NCBI GenBank assembly: GCA_019321725.1
Contig: CM033116.1
Span: forward strand, 2,848,642-2,912,641
DNA length: 64,000 nucleotides
Source: Paulownia fortunei
Lineage: Eukaryota > Streptophyta > Magnoliopsida > Lamiales > Paulowniaceae
Direction: 5' to 3'
Shown: in pieces, positions 24,560 to 40,199 of the stretch
How positions within the stretch are numbered: the first letter of the stretch is position 1
Layout of the letters: each line of letters starts with the position of its first letter
Made by a program: the position numbers and the translations under genes
Notes under the pieces: generated by a model
Told to the model about the DNA's origin: nothing
What the model saw: only the letters and a program-made list of their open reading frames with translations
Database searches by the model: none

Positions 24560-25251
24560 ACCTATATCTCGCTCTCTGTCGTTTTAACTTTTTCTTATAG
24601 TGCTTTCTTTTTTTTAACATTTACTTTTGTAATTAATAAATGAAAATTAATTAAATTATAATTAACAAATTCGTAACCGATATAATGGGCTGCTTCAACT
24701 TTCAGCCCAGATGAAGGCAGACCAGCCCATGGACACTAAGTGGATTGGCCCAAGTAGTTAATACTCATTCATATTCATGTTCTCAATTTTCATGGTCCAC
24801 TAAAATCGTATCATATTCTTCATTCTTTTTTAACTTTCTTATCCCTCTGTCTTGAATTTATTGTTTTTATTTTTTTCATTAAAACTTTGCAAAACAAGGT
24901 TTTACTTATTAAAATAGGAGACCCACCAAAGTACGAAAATCACGATCTTTTAGAAAACAAATTAAAAATATGACATCAATAACTAAAAATTATATAAAAA
25001 TTTATAGAAGTTTTATTTGTTCGAATCTCCTCAATTAAACCTATTTTTATAAGTTGGATTTTGTTTTCGTTTTTGTTTCTTTTCTATTTTTTTTTTTCAA
25101 GATGGGTCTAATCCATATATTGGCCTGGTTCTGGTTGGATTTTTAAGCCCAAATGAACATACACAATTAGGAAAAAGGCAAAAGAGAAATCCAGGATTAT
25201 TTTTCAAGTTGATTTGGTGCACAGAGCTCGTCTCCCCGGAGCTCTTCTCAA
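24560..25251. promoter_or_regulatory. Divergent promoter region between SEC62 and the plastid protein gene
   Basis: About 690 bases separate the two divergent start codons. Close to SEC62 lie four TGGGCT/GGCCCA-type motifs: TGGGCT at 24686, AGCCCA at 24704 and 24724, GGCCCA at 24748. In plants these resemble site II elements bound by TCP factors and are common upstream of housekeeping genes. A further TATTGGCCTGG lies at about 25119 and AGCCCA at about 25147. No clear TATA box is seen. Confidence 0.45.
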
Positions 25252-27139
25252 ATGCTTCATCTTCGGCACTATACTTCTGTTCCTCTGCATACTTCCTCAT
25301 CCTCTTACATCAACAAGCAGAAAAAGTCAATCTTTTTATCTGGGTTCAGAATTTTGGGAGATAAAGAATTGTTGGGATTCAAGAAAAGCAGAAGAAATGG
25401 CTCACTGAATGCTGTGGAGAAAGATTCGGATTTTGAGGTTGACCCGGATAAGGCCCGTGAAGCTTTGAGAAAGCTTGATGAGCAGCTCCAGTCTCTTTCC
25501 AAGAAACAACTCACCCCCCCAAAGATTAGAGGTAATTTGATAATCTCTCCCACCTATTGTGTGTAGTCATAGATACAACCTGAATTTTAGGTCAGGGGAC
25601 CAGCAAAGATTTGGTAAAGAACTCCTTTAGTAACATGGAAACAAACTTTTTAATACATATGGGAGGCAGAAAGTTTTTGATGAGATTATGCATGATATTA
25701 GCCTATAATAGGTGGGGGTGAGTGGTGACTGGTCTGTAATTCTTGGATGACCCAGTCCATCCAACACCATTGGATTGGAAGGGGTGGATGATGAAACCAC
25801 CCAACTCCCTCCAACCCAATGATCAGAAGTACACTGATCACCGTTGCACCCGGACCACTCTAGAATGACCGCGACTGGTCACTACCCTGTTTGCTCTAGC
25901 TCTAAGCCTAGTGATATCTGAATGTGAATTTTGTGGCTTTAATTTATTGCTATTTGTTAATTTACTGCAGTATGATTGAGTTAGCGAAAAGTACTACTAA
26001 GTTGAACTAAATAAAGTTAGAAAGTGTAGTTAAGATGGGGAAGGAAACTTAAATACATTAGCCACTAAGCAAACAAATATTGGCTATTCCTCATTTTGTG
26101 TTTGATTTACTATCATTTACGACTAACTTTCGATTTTGTCTGGACTGTGATAGAGATAGTTCATTGCTAATTTTATCCACGTCATCTGTGTTATTGTGTG
26201 GAATTAAGTGATCATATATTGATGTATCACGTATTGCATTCTCTATTGGGCTCTTTGCCCTTACGTAGTAGAAAAGGCTACTTCAACTAATGCAACTGGA
26301 ACTGCAAAAGATACGGCTTTATTTTCTCTCTGTCAACTTCTCAGAAAGGCCATCTGCTGCCTTTCAATTCACAAAACTTCTTATTTGAGTGCATATCTAC
26401 ATTATTTTAGTCCTTGGGTCATATCCAAATTAGGACTCTAAAATGGACAGAAATGAGATAGCTTCATTGATATTTTTTTTGGTTTTTTTAACCCTTAGGA
26501 ATCAACAAATGAGTTGGTTGGGTTCGAGCAATCTATGCACATGAGATTCTTCAAGCAATCTATGCAAATAAGATTATGTACCCTTTATGATTGAATCAAG
26601 CATTAAGTACTTCAAATTTGCTAACACTAAGATAATATGTGGGCAAACCTGTGAAGAACCTTATTCAACTACCTGAGTTTCTCCAGTCGCATAATTAATC
26701 TAATACTATGAGTTTGCTGAACCACATGTAGATGAGTGACAACAATCAGAAGTCTTTATGGCATTTGAGATCATTGGTAAAAACATAACAAATTGGGTTT
26801 TCTTTTGTATATGGCAATTTTTTTTTATATGACTGCTCTGAAATACCAGGTGTTCTAATCAAATGCATTTTTCTTGACATTATCACAGCTCTGGACCTTA
26901 ATCAATCAAGTCCCAGGGAAAAAGAAGAAACTTCAGAGTTTTCAGGATCTTTTTTGGCTTATGCAGCTTCTGCTCTGCTAGTTTTTACCATTTTCTATAA
27001 TATTATATTTCTTACAGTTATAAAGCCATCTATAGATGGACCAGAGCCCGTTCAATCTTCAAGTATGATTACAGAAGCTCAAGAAGGTGCACCACTACAA
27101 CAATTTTCAAGAACTGCGGAATTCTCAGTTGGGCCATGA
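25252..27139 (+). CDS. Small, probably plastid-targeted single-pass membrane protein, 176 aa
   Basis: Exons 25252-25531 and 26889-27139 join in phase (G|CT gives Ala). The N-terminal 60 residues are Ser/Lys/Arg-rich with few acids, like a chloroplast transit peptide. Next comes a charged segment with FEVDPDKAREALRKLDEQLQ, predicted helical or coiled coil. Exon 2 gives a single hydrophobic span (FLAYAASALLVFTIFYNIIF) and a short polar tail ending FSVGP. I recognise no named family; targeting is inference from composition. The ATG at 25252 is the first in this frame near the likely transcript start. A shorter overlapping frame from 25214 (MVHRARLPGALLK) lacks the conserved-looking helix and is probably a shadow. 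The gene diverges from SEC62. Confidence 0.75.
25532..26888 (+). other. Intron of the plastid protein gene
   Basis: A 1.36-kb T-rich intron. It contains one candidate short inverted-repeat element at about 25710-25895, listed separately. Otherwise nothing recognised. Confidence 0.6.
25710..25895. mobile_element. Candidate short inverted-repeat element (MITE-like)
   Basis: The left end GTGGTGACTGGTCTGTAATT resembles the reverse complement of the right end, GGTAGTGACCAGTCGCGGTC. The body includes a short inner hairpin (GGTGGATGATGAAACCACC). The GC-rich patch stands out in an AT-rich intron. A target duplication was not found. Confidence 0.3.
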
Positions 27140-28526
27140 AGAATTTGCATTTTTATTAGCATTGGTCAAAAGCAATTTCTTAACTTACCTTACTAAATTA
27201 TTTATACAATCATGAATATCAACTCTCTCATTACCATTTTGAAATGAGAGCTCGAATATTTTTGGTAAGAATTGTTTATGTTCCATGACCATTTTCTGCT
27301 CATCCTCTAGTTCTTGGTTACACGTTTCTTGTTTCTTTTTAGTCACTCTCTCGGTTGGTTATTATCTTGACTAGAATAACGAATGAAGTAGCACTGTTGG
27401 TCCCGAGAAGCCAACTTCCATTCCATTGCTTATATTATTCTTTGGTTGGATGATGATTTATGTGGATAGATTACTTATAATAGTCAGAAGTTAGTCCTCA
27501 TCTAAAATGTGAACAATACAGACATTCAAGGCAAAATATGTATCACCATCCAAAATGTGGTTTTGGGGATAAAGTTGGACTGTTAAGAGGCGTAGAATTG
27601 CCAGTTTGTTTACCAAGAGAAGGCCGGAGAACCATAGGACAGTGGTTCGACTAGTAAGGCAGTGAGCAGCGGATGTGGCAGTGAAAGGAAGGTGGGGGCT
27701 GTAAGATCCTGGTAGAGGTGATGGAGAGGGTGGCATGCTGGTGCAGATGGCGGTTGCCACGAGAGGGATGGGATCAACTGGTAATGATAGTCGACAGGAA
27801 CGAATGCAGGTGTTGGTGTTACTGGTGTGAAGATATTTCTTGAAACAGTCTGTATGTACCTTTGCAATTCAAGAAAGACCTGATTTACATTTACATTAGA
27901 ATTCAAAATCACAAAACAAAATTTTTGTAACTGCTTAATCTCAAACTTTGACTGAAAATTCTTAGTGATGAAACAACCTAGTCCCACAAACTAGATTGAT
28001 TGGAATGGGGTATGAGTTATGACAGGAGTATTGACATCTCCAAAGAGGTAGAACCAGAAGGAACTCCTCAACTAGGAGTATTAACATCCTTGAGTCCAAC
28101 GAGCTAGAACCAAGAATGAACACCTCAACTATCTGTGATATTCTCGAATGGTGCGAGTTCCCTTGAATCAAGGAAGAGTAGATGGTGAAACTTAACCACT
28201 CTACGATCCTATAACTAGCAATTAAGCCGATCCACCCTAAAATGACATGTCCTGTCTTTTTTCTTCTAGTGATGATTATTGAGATGTTAGGTGTGCAATT
28301 TACCAGCCACAAACTGATACCAAATCATGGGATTGTAAATTTGTTAGCGATAATCTAGAATAAGATTTCATACAGCCGTCCCCCCCACCCCAACACACAC
28401 ACACACAATTAAGGTGAAAAATTCCTGCTGTCATGTAGAGATCCATTGAGAGGTCTTTATTGAAACTAATTAAGGCTATCATCTTGGTTTTGACTTTCTG
28501 GTTGATGGGATGAATCGCGAACACTC

Positions 28527-28566
28527 TTATTTTTATTTTTATTTTTATTTTTATTTTTATTTTTTG
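28527..28566 (+). repeat. (ATTTTT)n microsatellite
   Basis: Six to seven tandem copies of a six-base unit (ATTTTT), seen directly. Just upstream, at about 28380-28408, lie a C-rich run and a short (AC)n tract. Confidence 0.85.
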
Positions 28567-30249
28567 TGTCCACATTGGATTTGCTTCCAGAAGTGTTTTG
28601 ACTTAAAATGTTGAATTTTTGACCCCTTATTGTGATAACTGATAAGTATATTCATCTCTAACTTGCAAGTGGTAGCCGGCCCTGTTCATTTTTTTTATTT
28701 ATGGTGAACTGCTTCTTATGGGTTTTGCAAAATATATATATATTTATATAAATAAAAAATTCAAAGCCGATTAATATTCTATTGTAATGATGTATTTAAA
28801 TATTTGATTTTTCAAAAATTGCCTGAAAGCCTTGACTGGTTACAAATTGTTCTTGAAGCATGCTTGCAAATTATAGCATTTGGAGAATACCTTCAGTTTT
28901 AGAGAAAAAAAGGGAGAGTTTTCGAAGTGTGCTCCTCTTGAAGTATTTTTTTATGGCATTTTTAAGGTTTAAAATCAATGTAACAATTTAATATCCATGA
29001 ATTGACTGGTTTCATCAATTAGTAGACTTGCATAATTAAGACGTACAAGTGTTTATGGTACCTCTAAGGAAAGTGGCATGAAAAACAAGGGTATCTCATA
29101 CTAATAATCATATGTGCCATATGTTAACGTATGTCATTATCTATTATTTACTTGTAAAAATTATATAGGTACAAAATGATAACGGGACAAGTGTAGGATA
29201 AATTTATTAATATTTAAGACCCCGCCAAATTAAGTTTTTAAGAATTTAAATTCAAATTATTTCTGCACCCATTAAATTTGAGTTACACTTATTTTATAAT
29301 TTTAAAAATATTAAAAATATATTTTTAAAAAATAACATCATTAATTTAAAAAAAAAAAATATTTTTCAAAAAATAATATTACATATATACATATATTAAT
29401 ATAAAAAATGAACAATATAGAAAACTCACCCATTGCAAACCATATGTATATGTCTGTCCACTGTTACATGTTTTAGAACAAGTTTGTTCCTAAACAAATT
29501 TGATAATCATTTGTCAAACTAAAATGAACCAATATTTCAAGAATACATCTGATCTCATTAAGGTTTGATGGTTTCTCAATCAAACCATATATCAACAAAT
29601 AAATTACTACATAAAATTAGATCCAAACAAGAGTGACAAACAAAATTTCCACTAGACAAAGGACTTAAATTAGGCTGCAAACGTAGCATGAAAGCGCTTA
29701 AATGAATGATTAGGAAAGATTCCTAATCCTATTTTATTCATAGTATTTAGAGTTCCTTTGGTTTTATATTTAGATTTATTTTCATGTTTTTAGTATTTTC
29801 AGAATTAAAAAATATTTTTATTTATTTTTTGTGTAAAAATAAAAATATATTTAGAGTAGTTATGTTTGTATATATACAATATAGAAATGTATAAATGAAA
29901 ATGTATAAATTTTGTGATATTTTTTCTACATAAAAAATATAAAATATTAATAAATTTGCAAATAGATTTAAAAAATGCATGAGAAAATCTAAAATATTAC
30001 TATTTAAAAATAAAAACAATTTATATATTTAATAAAAATAGATAAAATAAAAATATTTTTAAAATTTTAAATATTAAAAAGTAGAAGAATATCTTTAAAA
30101 ATGAAAACAAACAAATATTTTTATAGTTTTTTTTTTATCAAACATCAATTTCAACACTTTCCTAAAATGTGACATTTGCCCCACAGCCTATTTGTCAATT
30201 AGTGATATATAAAATGTTTGATACATATATGTTTATATGAAAGTAAAAG

Positions 30250-30940
30250 GGAAAATGACATTTCCCATCTTTTAACATATACTATCAAACTAAATCTTAA
30301 GTATTTTATTTTTTATAACTTAATTATTTTTATATTTTATTTTCAAAAATAATTTTTTTAAATCATTTGTCACATCAACTTATATTTATCACAACACTTT
30401 ATCCTCTAATATCATTTCTCACATTAAATTTTTATGAATATTTTTCGTCTACCTCCACCATGCATTTTTCTCGTATTTCCATGGAAAAATAAAGAATAAT
30501 ATATTATATTATTTTTTTATTATTATCAATTAAAAATACACAATAAATAATAATATTTTTGCGTAAATAATAATAATATATTTGTCAACGGTATGTTATA
30601 ATATTATTTATTATAAAAGTATTACCATTCACCATATTTTTATTATTTATAATAATAAAAATATATTATGATATTTTTTTTTTAACTTTTGTAGAGAAAT
30701 ATAATGACAAAATGTACGACGAAAAATATTCTAATAAAAAATTGATTTGAAATTAATATTGGAAGACAAAGTATTATAATGAGTATAAGTTGAAGGGAGA
30801 GATGGTTTAATTTTTTTTAAAGGTAAAATATTAAAATAATTAAATTTAAAATGTAAAATACTTAAAATTATCTTTTAAACATAATATGCTTTTTAGTCAA
30901 ATTTAAAAATAGCCAAAGTGCCATTTATCTAAAAATAAAA
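30250..30940. mobile_element. Foldback (long inverted repeat) element upstream of the CDPK
   Basis: The left arm (about 30255-30480) is matched in reverse complement by the right arm (about 30690-30935). Landmark pairs: CTTAAGTATTTTATTTTTTA near 30296 against a reverse-complemented TTTTAAGTATTTTACATTTT; and ATCAACTTATATTTATCACA near 30374 against a reverse-complemented TCAACTTATACTCATTATAA. The arms are about 240 bp around a very AT-rich core. Such structures are non-autonomous DNA transposons. Exact ends and target duplication are uncertain. Confidence 0.6.
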
Positions 30941-31829
30941 TATATACTTATCTTTTTTAAAAAGCCAGAATTAGAAAAATATGAAAATCCAAGCTCAGCC
31001 ATAAAGTATTGGATAAATAAAATTGAGAATCAAACGTACAAAAGGAGAGACAAGAGGACACAGAAAAAGAGTTTATTATGTCTTATTCCATGAATGGTAC
31101 ATGTCTAAGACAACAAATGACGACAGAAAAAACCAAAGAAAAAATAATTCAAGAAAAGATAAAGAAAAGTAGAGAGGGAGAGGGGGCGATGGGGACTTTC
31201 AGGAGAGAGAAAAGTCTCTGCAAAAGAGCTTTTTGACTCTCTCTCTTCCCATGGCGGATTCACACCCTCATGTATCCTTCCTTTCACATCCCATATTTAT
31301 ATTTTTCTTGGTTAAACAGGGTTGCTTTTGACCACATTTTCTATCATCATATACAAAAATCCTAAGAAAAATATATATTCAAGGTGGTTTTTTTTTATCC
31401 TCCTGTTATCCTGCATTTTATTATTTTTTTTAAGTTCTTCTGGCTTCCATTTATTGTTTGAATAATCAATTCTTATGGTTTTTTTTTCTAATGTTAGTTG
31501 GTATCTCTCTTTTTTTTTCCAATTGCAAAACTTTAGATGAATTCTTCCGTAGTTCTTGGAGATTTCTGTTCCATAGAATGAAAAAAACATAGCTTTCTGT
31601 CGTCAAAAAGATGGATTTGTTTTGGAAGTTTTTGAATTTCATTTATGGGATCTTCTTCAAATCTGACAAAAATGTATATGAAGCTTGGAAGTGATTTCTA
31701 TTCTTGGTTTTCTTTGTTTTGAGGCTGCAAGAATCAATTTTTTAACAGCTGTTTTCTCATATGATTCGTTGGTGTACCGTGAAAACATCTCAGGTGGTAT
31801 ATTTAAGAAGGGTACTCTTCTTCTGAATC

Positions 31830-36287
<4,458 letters not shown>

Positions 36288-37330
36288 ACTACTAAAAGAC
36301 ATGTTAAGATCGGAAAAAGGTGCTAAAAGGGACACCCTAATTCTTGTCCCTTTTTTTTTTGGCCGAGTTTATGAAATTGCTGCTTCGTTCTTTACTTTTT
36401 TTCTCCATTTCTTTGTTTTTGTTCCCTGTTACACAATAGGGCTCATCATCAGGCTGAGGCGCTCAATGCCTTAAATGGCTATTTAGGCTGATTTGTTGTA
36501 AGTAGCTAGACGACGAAAATATTTAACCGTGTGGAAATGTTACTGAGGTATTTCATGTACTATGTATAGGTCAATTGTGGATGAATATCATTGTCATCAA
36601 GAAAATGTGTATTGTGTTTAGCTGTTTTTCGACTTGTGGCCCTGATTTACCCTTCCATGTGAAAAAATAGGAAGGTCTGCCGATCGCCAGAACTTCATCA
36701 CCATGGAGTAGAGGGACTCAAGAGCAGATGATCTGGGGGGTAACCTAGTATTCTGCAGTGTGTATCCTTGCATCAGACGAACAATCTTTTCTGTAATTTT
36801 CCCGGCAAGCTTATGAAGTCGGGTGCTGCTCTAACAATGGATACGATATTCCCAAGTTTGAGTTTGTTGGACTCGAAATTTTTTCTAGTAAAAGGTGCCA
36901 AGAGGAGAGAAATGGAAACTAAATCCAAAGGCAAGAGTTGTTCGTTCTTCATGTTATGAGCTTGCTTAACCAAATAAGATGTTGTTTAACCAGCTAAGTT
37001 ATGTAAATGCATTTTTATCTTAGCATTTAAATTTAATAACATGTGCAGCGTCGATAACTGGATCATTTATTCATTTATAAAGCCTATATCTTAATAAAGA
37101 TTATAAACAACTTGAGATGTATATTGATTCGGAGATGTATCAATGATAACCTTCAACAATCAATTTTTCATCACCTTCAACAATCAAAATTTTCATCTGT
37201 GTAATTTTCAGTTGTACAATATATAATATGAATTAAGTATCAATATTTTTCACCATTCTATCTTTTAACAAGAAACCAACATATTAGTTTTGAAGTTTTG
37301 CACAAAAGTGCTACTTTTATTGAATATTTC
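36288..37330. other. CDPK 3' UTR and start of the NAC array flank
   Basis: The CDPK 3' UTR runs to about 36620. From about 37240 the sequence (TCTTTTAACAAGAAACCAAC, TTTTGAAGTTTTGCACAAAA) is repeated near 43660 and 46975, and marks the left edge of the tandem NAC unit. Confidence 0.5.
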
Positions 37331-38290
37331 AAGAAAAAAAAAAGATAAAAAAATTCGTCTTCTAAGTTGGCCTAAATAAATATTTAGTCCTTTAAGTTGA
37401 CAAATTCTAAATTTAGCACACTAAGTTTTCAAAATTGATATATTCAATTTGATTTTATTCTGAAAAATTTAATTTTAATTGGCACTGACATGACATGATA
37501 AGTCACCAGAATATAATGACATAAACTCTAATTTGATAATTTTTTAATATTTGAAGGAAAAATTAAGTAATGTGCCAATTATGTGGACAAATTTAGGAAA
37601 ATATAAAAAAGGGTGAAAAATCGCCCACTTATCATCCTCTATAGAACGGACGAAAGAAAAAGTAATGCCACATATATTCTACTTAAGCAATTTAAAAATA
37701 TAAAAAACAAAACAATTAGTTAAACTAAAAAATATTTTTTCAAGAAGATGAAGATGAAGATGAAGAAAAAAAAAACGAAAAAATAAGTAAAAGAAAAAAT
37801 AAATAAATGGAATACTTTTTTTAATTTCTTTATGGGATTAATTATATGTTTAAAGTAACTAATGTTAAAATTTTCATCCCTAATTGATAAATAATTAGTT
37901 GATTAATTAAAAATTAATTTATAAAAATGGCTATGTTAATTAGAGTTTGTAATTAAATGTCAAATGTCAATTTTCCCTGCCAATTTTTGTATAGGCCTGT
38001 GGCACATGAGCTATCTTTTCTTTTCTTTTTTTGGTTGCCACAACATTACACAAAAGTGTCAGAGCTATTTTCCCTCCAAATATTAAAAATTACCAAATTA
38101 GAGATCATATCAATAGATTTCGATAACTTATTTTGCCAAGTCAGTAATTACAGGTCAAAATTAATTTTTCAGATAAAAATCAAACTAAATATGTAAATTT
38201 TGAAAATTAATATACTAAAATAAAATATTATCAACTTAAATGACTAAATGTATATTTAAGTTAACTTAAAAGTCAAATTTTGTATTTTTC
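37331..38290. mobile_element. Foldback/Mutator-like MITE upstream of NAC1
   Basis: The left arm (37344-37600) and right arm (37960-38290) are inverted copies. Left CTAAGTTGGCCTAAATAAAT then ATTTAGTCCTTTAAGTTGA pairs with the reverse complement of the right end, TTAAGTTAACTTAAATATAC then ATTTAGTCATTTAAGTTGA. Flanks TGAATATTTC (37321-37330) and TAAATATTTA (38291-38300) look like a 10-bp target duplication with two mismatches. The same spacer upstream of NAC2 (about 43710) and near 47035 lacks the element. It ends 322 bases before the NAC1 ATG. Confidence 0.75.
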
Positions 38291-38569
38291 TAAATATTTA
38301 ATATGTGTTCTCATAGAAGCTGATTTTAGCGAAAATTATAATTCAAAGGGATATTTCTGCTGAAAAAGAGATATATATTCAAAAGCATTTTTTTTTTTAA
38401 TATCGAATTAAAAATTTACCCCCGAAAAAATCTGCTTTCTGGTAACATCTGATAAGATCTATCAAGTTAAAAAACAATCACAAAAATCTTTCAAGTAATA
38501 TCTAATAAAATTTGAAATCTATATTAAAGCAAACTCTCTTATAGTAGTACTTGGCCCTCTGTATAGAAT

Positions 38570-38580
38570 TCTATATAAAA
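38570..38580 (+). promoter_or_regulatory. TATA box of NAC1
   Basis: CTATATAAAAG lies 41-43 bases before ATG 38613, so the predicted leader to the first ATG is only about 10 bases. Confidence 0.7.
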
Positions 38581-38612
38581 GTTACTTTTATTCCGCCAAT
38601 AGGATTCCAACT

Positions 38613-40199
38613 ATGGACCCAACAACTACGGAGCCTCCGGCTACGGAGGATGATCAGCGAATCCAGGCGAATTCTATGGCTTCTACTATCGCCGGAGTGA
38701 ACGAAGTAATGCCGGCTGCTAAACCTTATCCACCAGGGTATCGTTTCGTGCCGACGGATGATGAACTCATTCTTGAGTACTTGCAGAAGAAAATCAACAA
38801 TGAGCCAATCCCAATTTCTGAAATAAGTGTTGTCAATCTTTATCAGCATAATCCTCACACCCTCGCAGGTTCTTTTTAGTCGTGATCTTGCTCTTTCTTT
38901 TTCTTATTCTTTTTCTTTTTTTTTTTTGAATTTATGATCTTGGTTTAGGGTTTTGGGAATTACTAAAATATAGCTGATAACTATTTATTATCGTTGATGT
39001 TACATGGTGTATTGGTTCTTAGAGGGTTGAAATACTTATTTATTTTTCTGTTTAATTATAACTTTTACATGCATATGCAACGTGAAAATATTCTTTGAAT
39101 ATATAACACATGCAAGATTCTTATTTTTGTCTTCTTTTTATTTTTATTTTTTAAATTTTCTTCCACTGCATAGAGACGCATCCTCAACTTGGAGAAAAAG
39201 AATGGTACTTTTTCACACCAAGGGATCGGAAGTATCGAAATGGATTGCGCCCTCGTCGATCAGCAGGGACAGGATACTGGAAGGCCACTGGAGCTGATAA
39301 ACATGTTCTTTTTGAGAATAAAATTGTTGGTTACAGAAAGGCTTTGGTGTTTTATGAAGGAAAACCTCCGAAAGGGGATAAGACTAACTGGATTATGCAT
39401 GAATATAGGGTTGATCAGCCTCCTCGTAGTAGAAGGGATGCAAATGACATGAGGGTTATCACTCAACTCCTTATTAATTATATATATAACACTTTTTTCT
39501 TTAATTTAGACTAATTAATTAAATTGTTATTTTTTATTATTTTTGCAGTTGGATGATTGGGTTTTATGTCGGATTTATGAGAAAGCTGCAAGGTCAAACA
39601 GAAATCAACAAGATGAGGGGAGTGATCCTGTTGTTCAGAAAGTGCTGGAAGAAGATACTCCAGACAACAATGACAATCTTGCGTTAGCAGTGATTCATGA
39701 TAATGTTGCCATTGTAGATACTCCAGTAGTTGACAACAATGAAAATCTTGCAGCACTTGTGGTTCAGGACAACGTTGTCATTGACGAACCTTCTGGTGAA
39801 CTAATCAACAGTTTTGGTGATTGTCTTGAACCAGATTTCCAAGATGGCCTTACTCAAGTTCCTCATTCAATGGAGGGCTCTTCCCTTATGAATTTCCATA
39901 GTGAAACAGGTTTTGATTATGGAGTGGTGAATCCATTTGGTCAGCTGCAGAATCCTTTCAGAACTCATGAGTTTTTGAATGAAGAAGAAGCATGGGCATT
40001 TCAGCAAGGAGATTTCCAGAAGGGTTCTTGGGGTATAGAAAATCATGGGACTTTTCAGCAAGCTTCTTCATATTTTGGTCCCTCAACTAGTACTACCTTC
40101 GCTGATTCTTTTCTAAAAATTGAGGATTCTTTTAATGATGGTGTGACAGATAATCCTGATTATAACCAATTGGTGCAGAGGAAAAGAAGACATATTTAA
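38613..40199 (+). CDS. NAC-domain transcription factor, copy 1, 395 aa
   Basis: Exons 38613-38868, 39174-39454 and 39549-40199, the usual three-exon NAC layout. NAC subdomains in order: A ([20 protein letters not shown]), B ([16 protein letters not shown]), C ([15 protein letters not shown], then [14 protein letters not shown]), D ([29 protein letters not shown]) and E ([12 protein letters not shown]). PPGYRFVP in place of the common PPGFRFHP marks a divergent NAC branch. The C-terminal 200 residues are acidic and Asn/Gln-rich, as in activation domains, and end in a basic RKRRHI. NAC proteins are plant nuclear DNA-binding regulators of stress and development; which process is unknown. An in-frame Met22 (38676) is a second possible start. 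This copy has a single version of the exon-3 repeat unit. Confidence 0.92.

Larger units (their letters stand above)
27140..31829. other. Intergenic region and CDPK leader
   Basis: From 27480 to 28350 there is moderately GC-richer sequence with overlapping minus-strand open stretches that match no family; it may be decayed transposon sequence. From 28.6 to 31.0 kb the DNA is extremely AT-rich and holds a foldback element. From about 31.15 kb, pyrimidine-rich sequence probably marks the CDPK leader, roughly 0.6 kb long and possibly with an intron. Confidence 0.5.

Noticed and set aside
25214..25408. Overlapping frame starting MVHRARLPGALLK
   Set aside because: It does not connect in phase to the membrane-span exon at 26889; the frame from 25252 does.
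27491..28312. Minus-strand open frames of 89-125 codons
   Set aside because: Overlap one another in different frames and show low-complexity Pro/Ser content; at most decayed repeat sequence.
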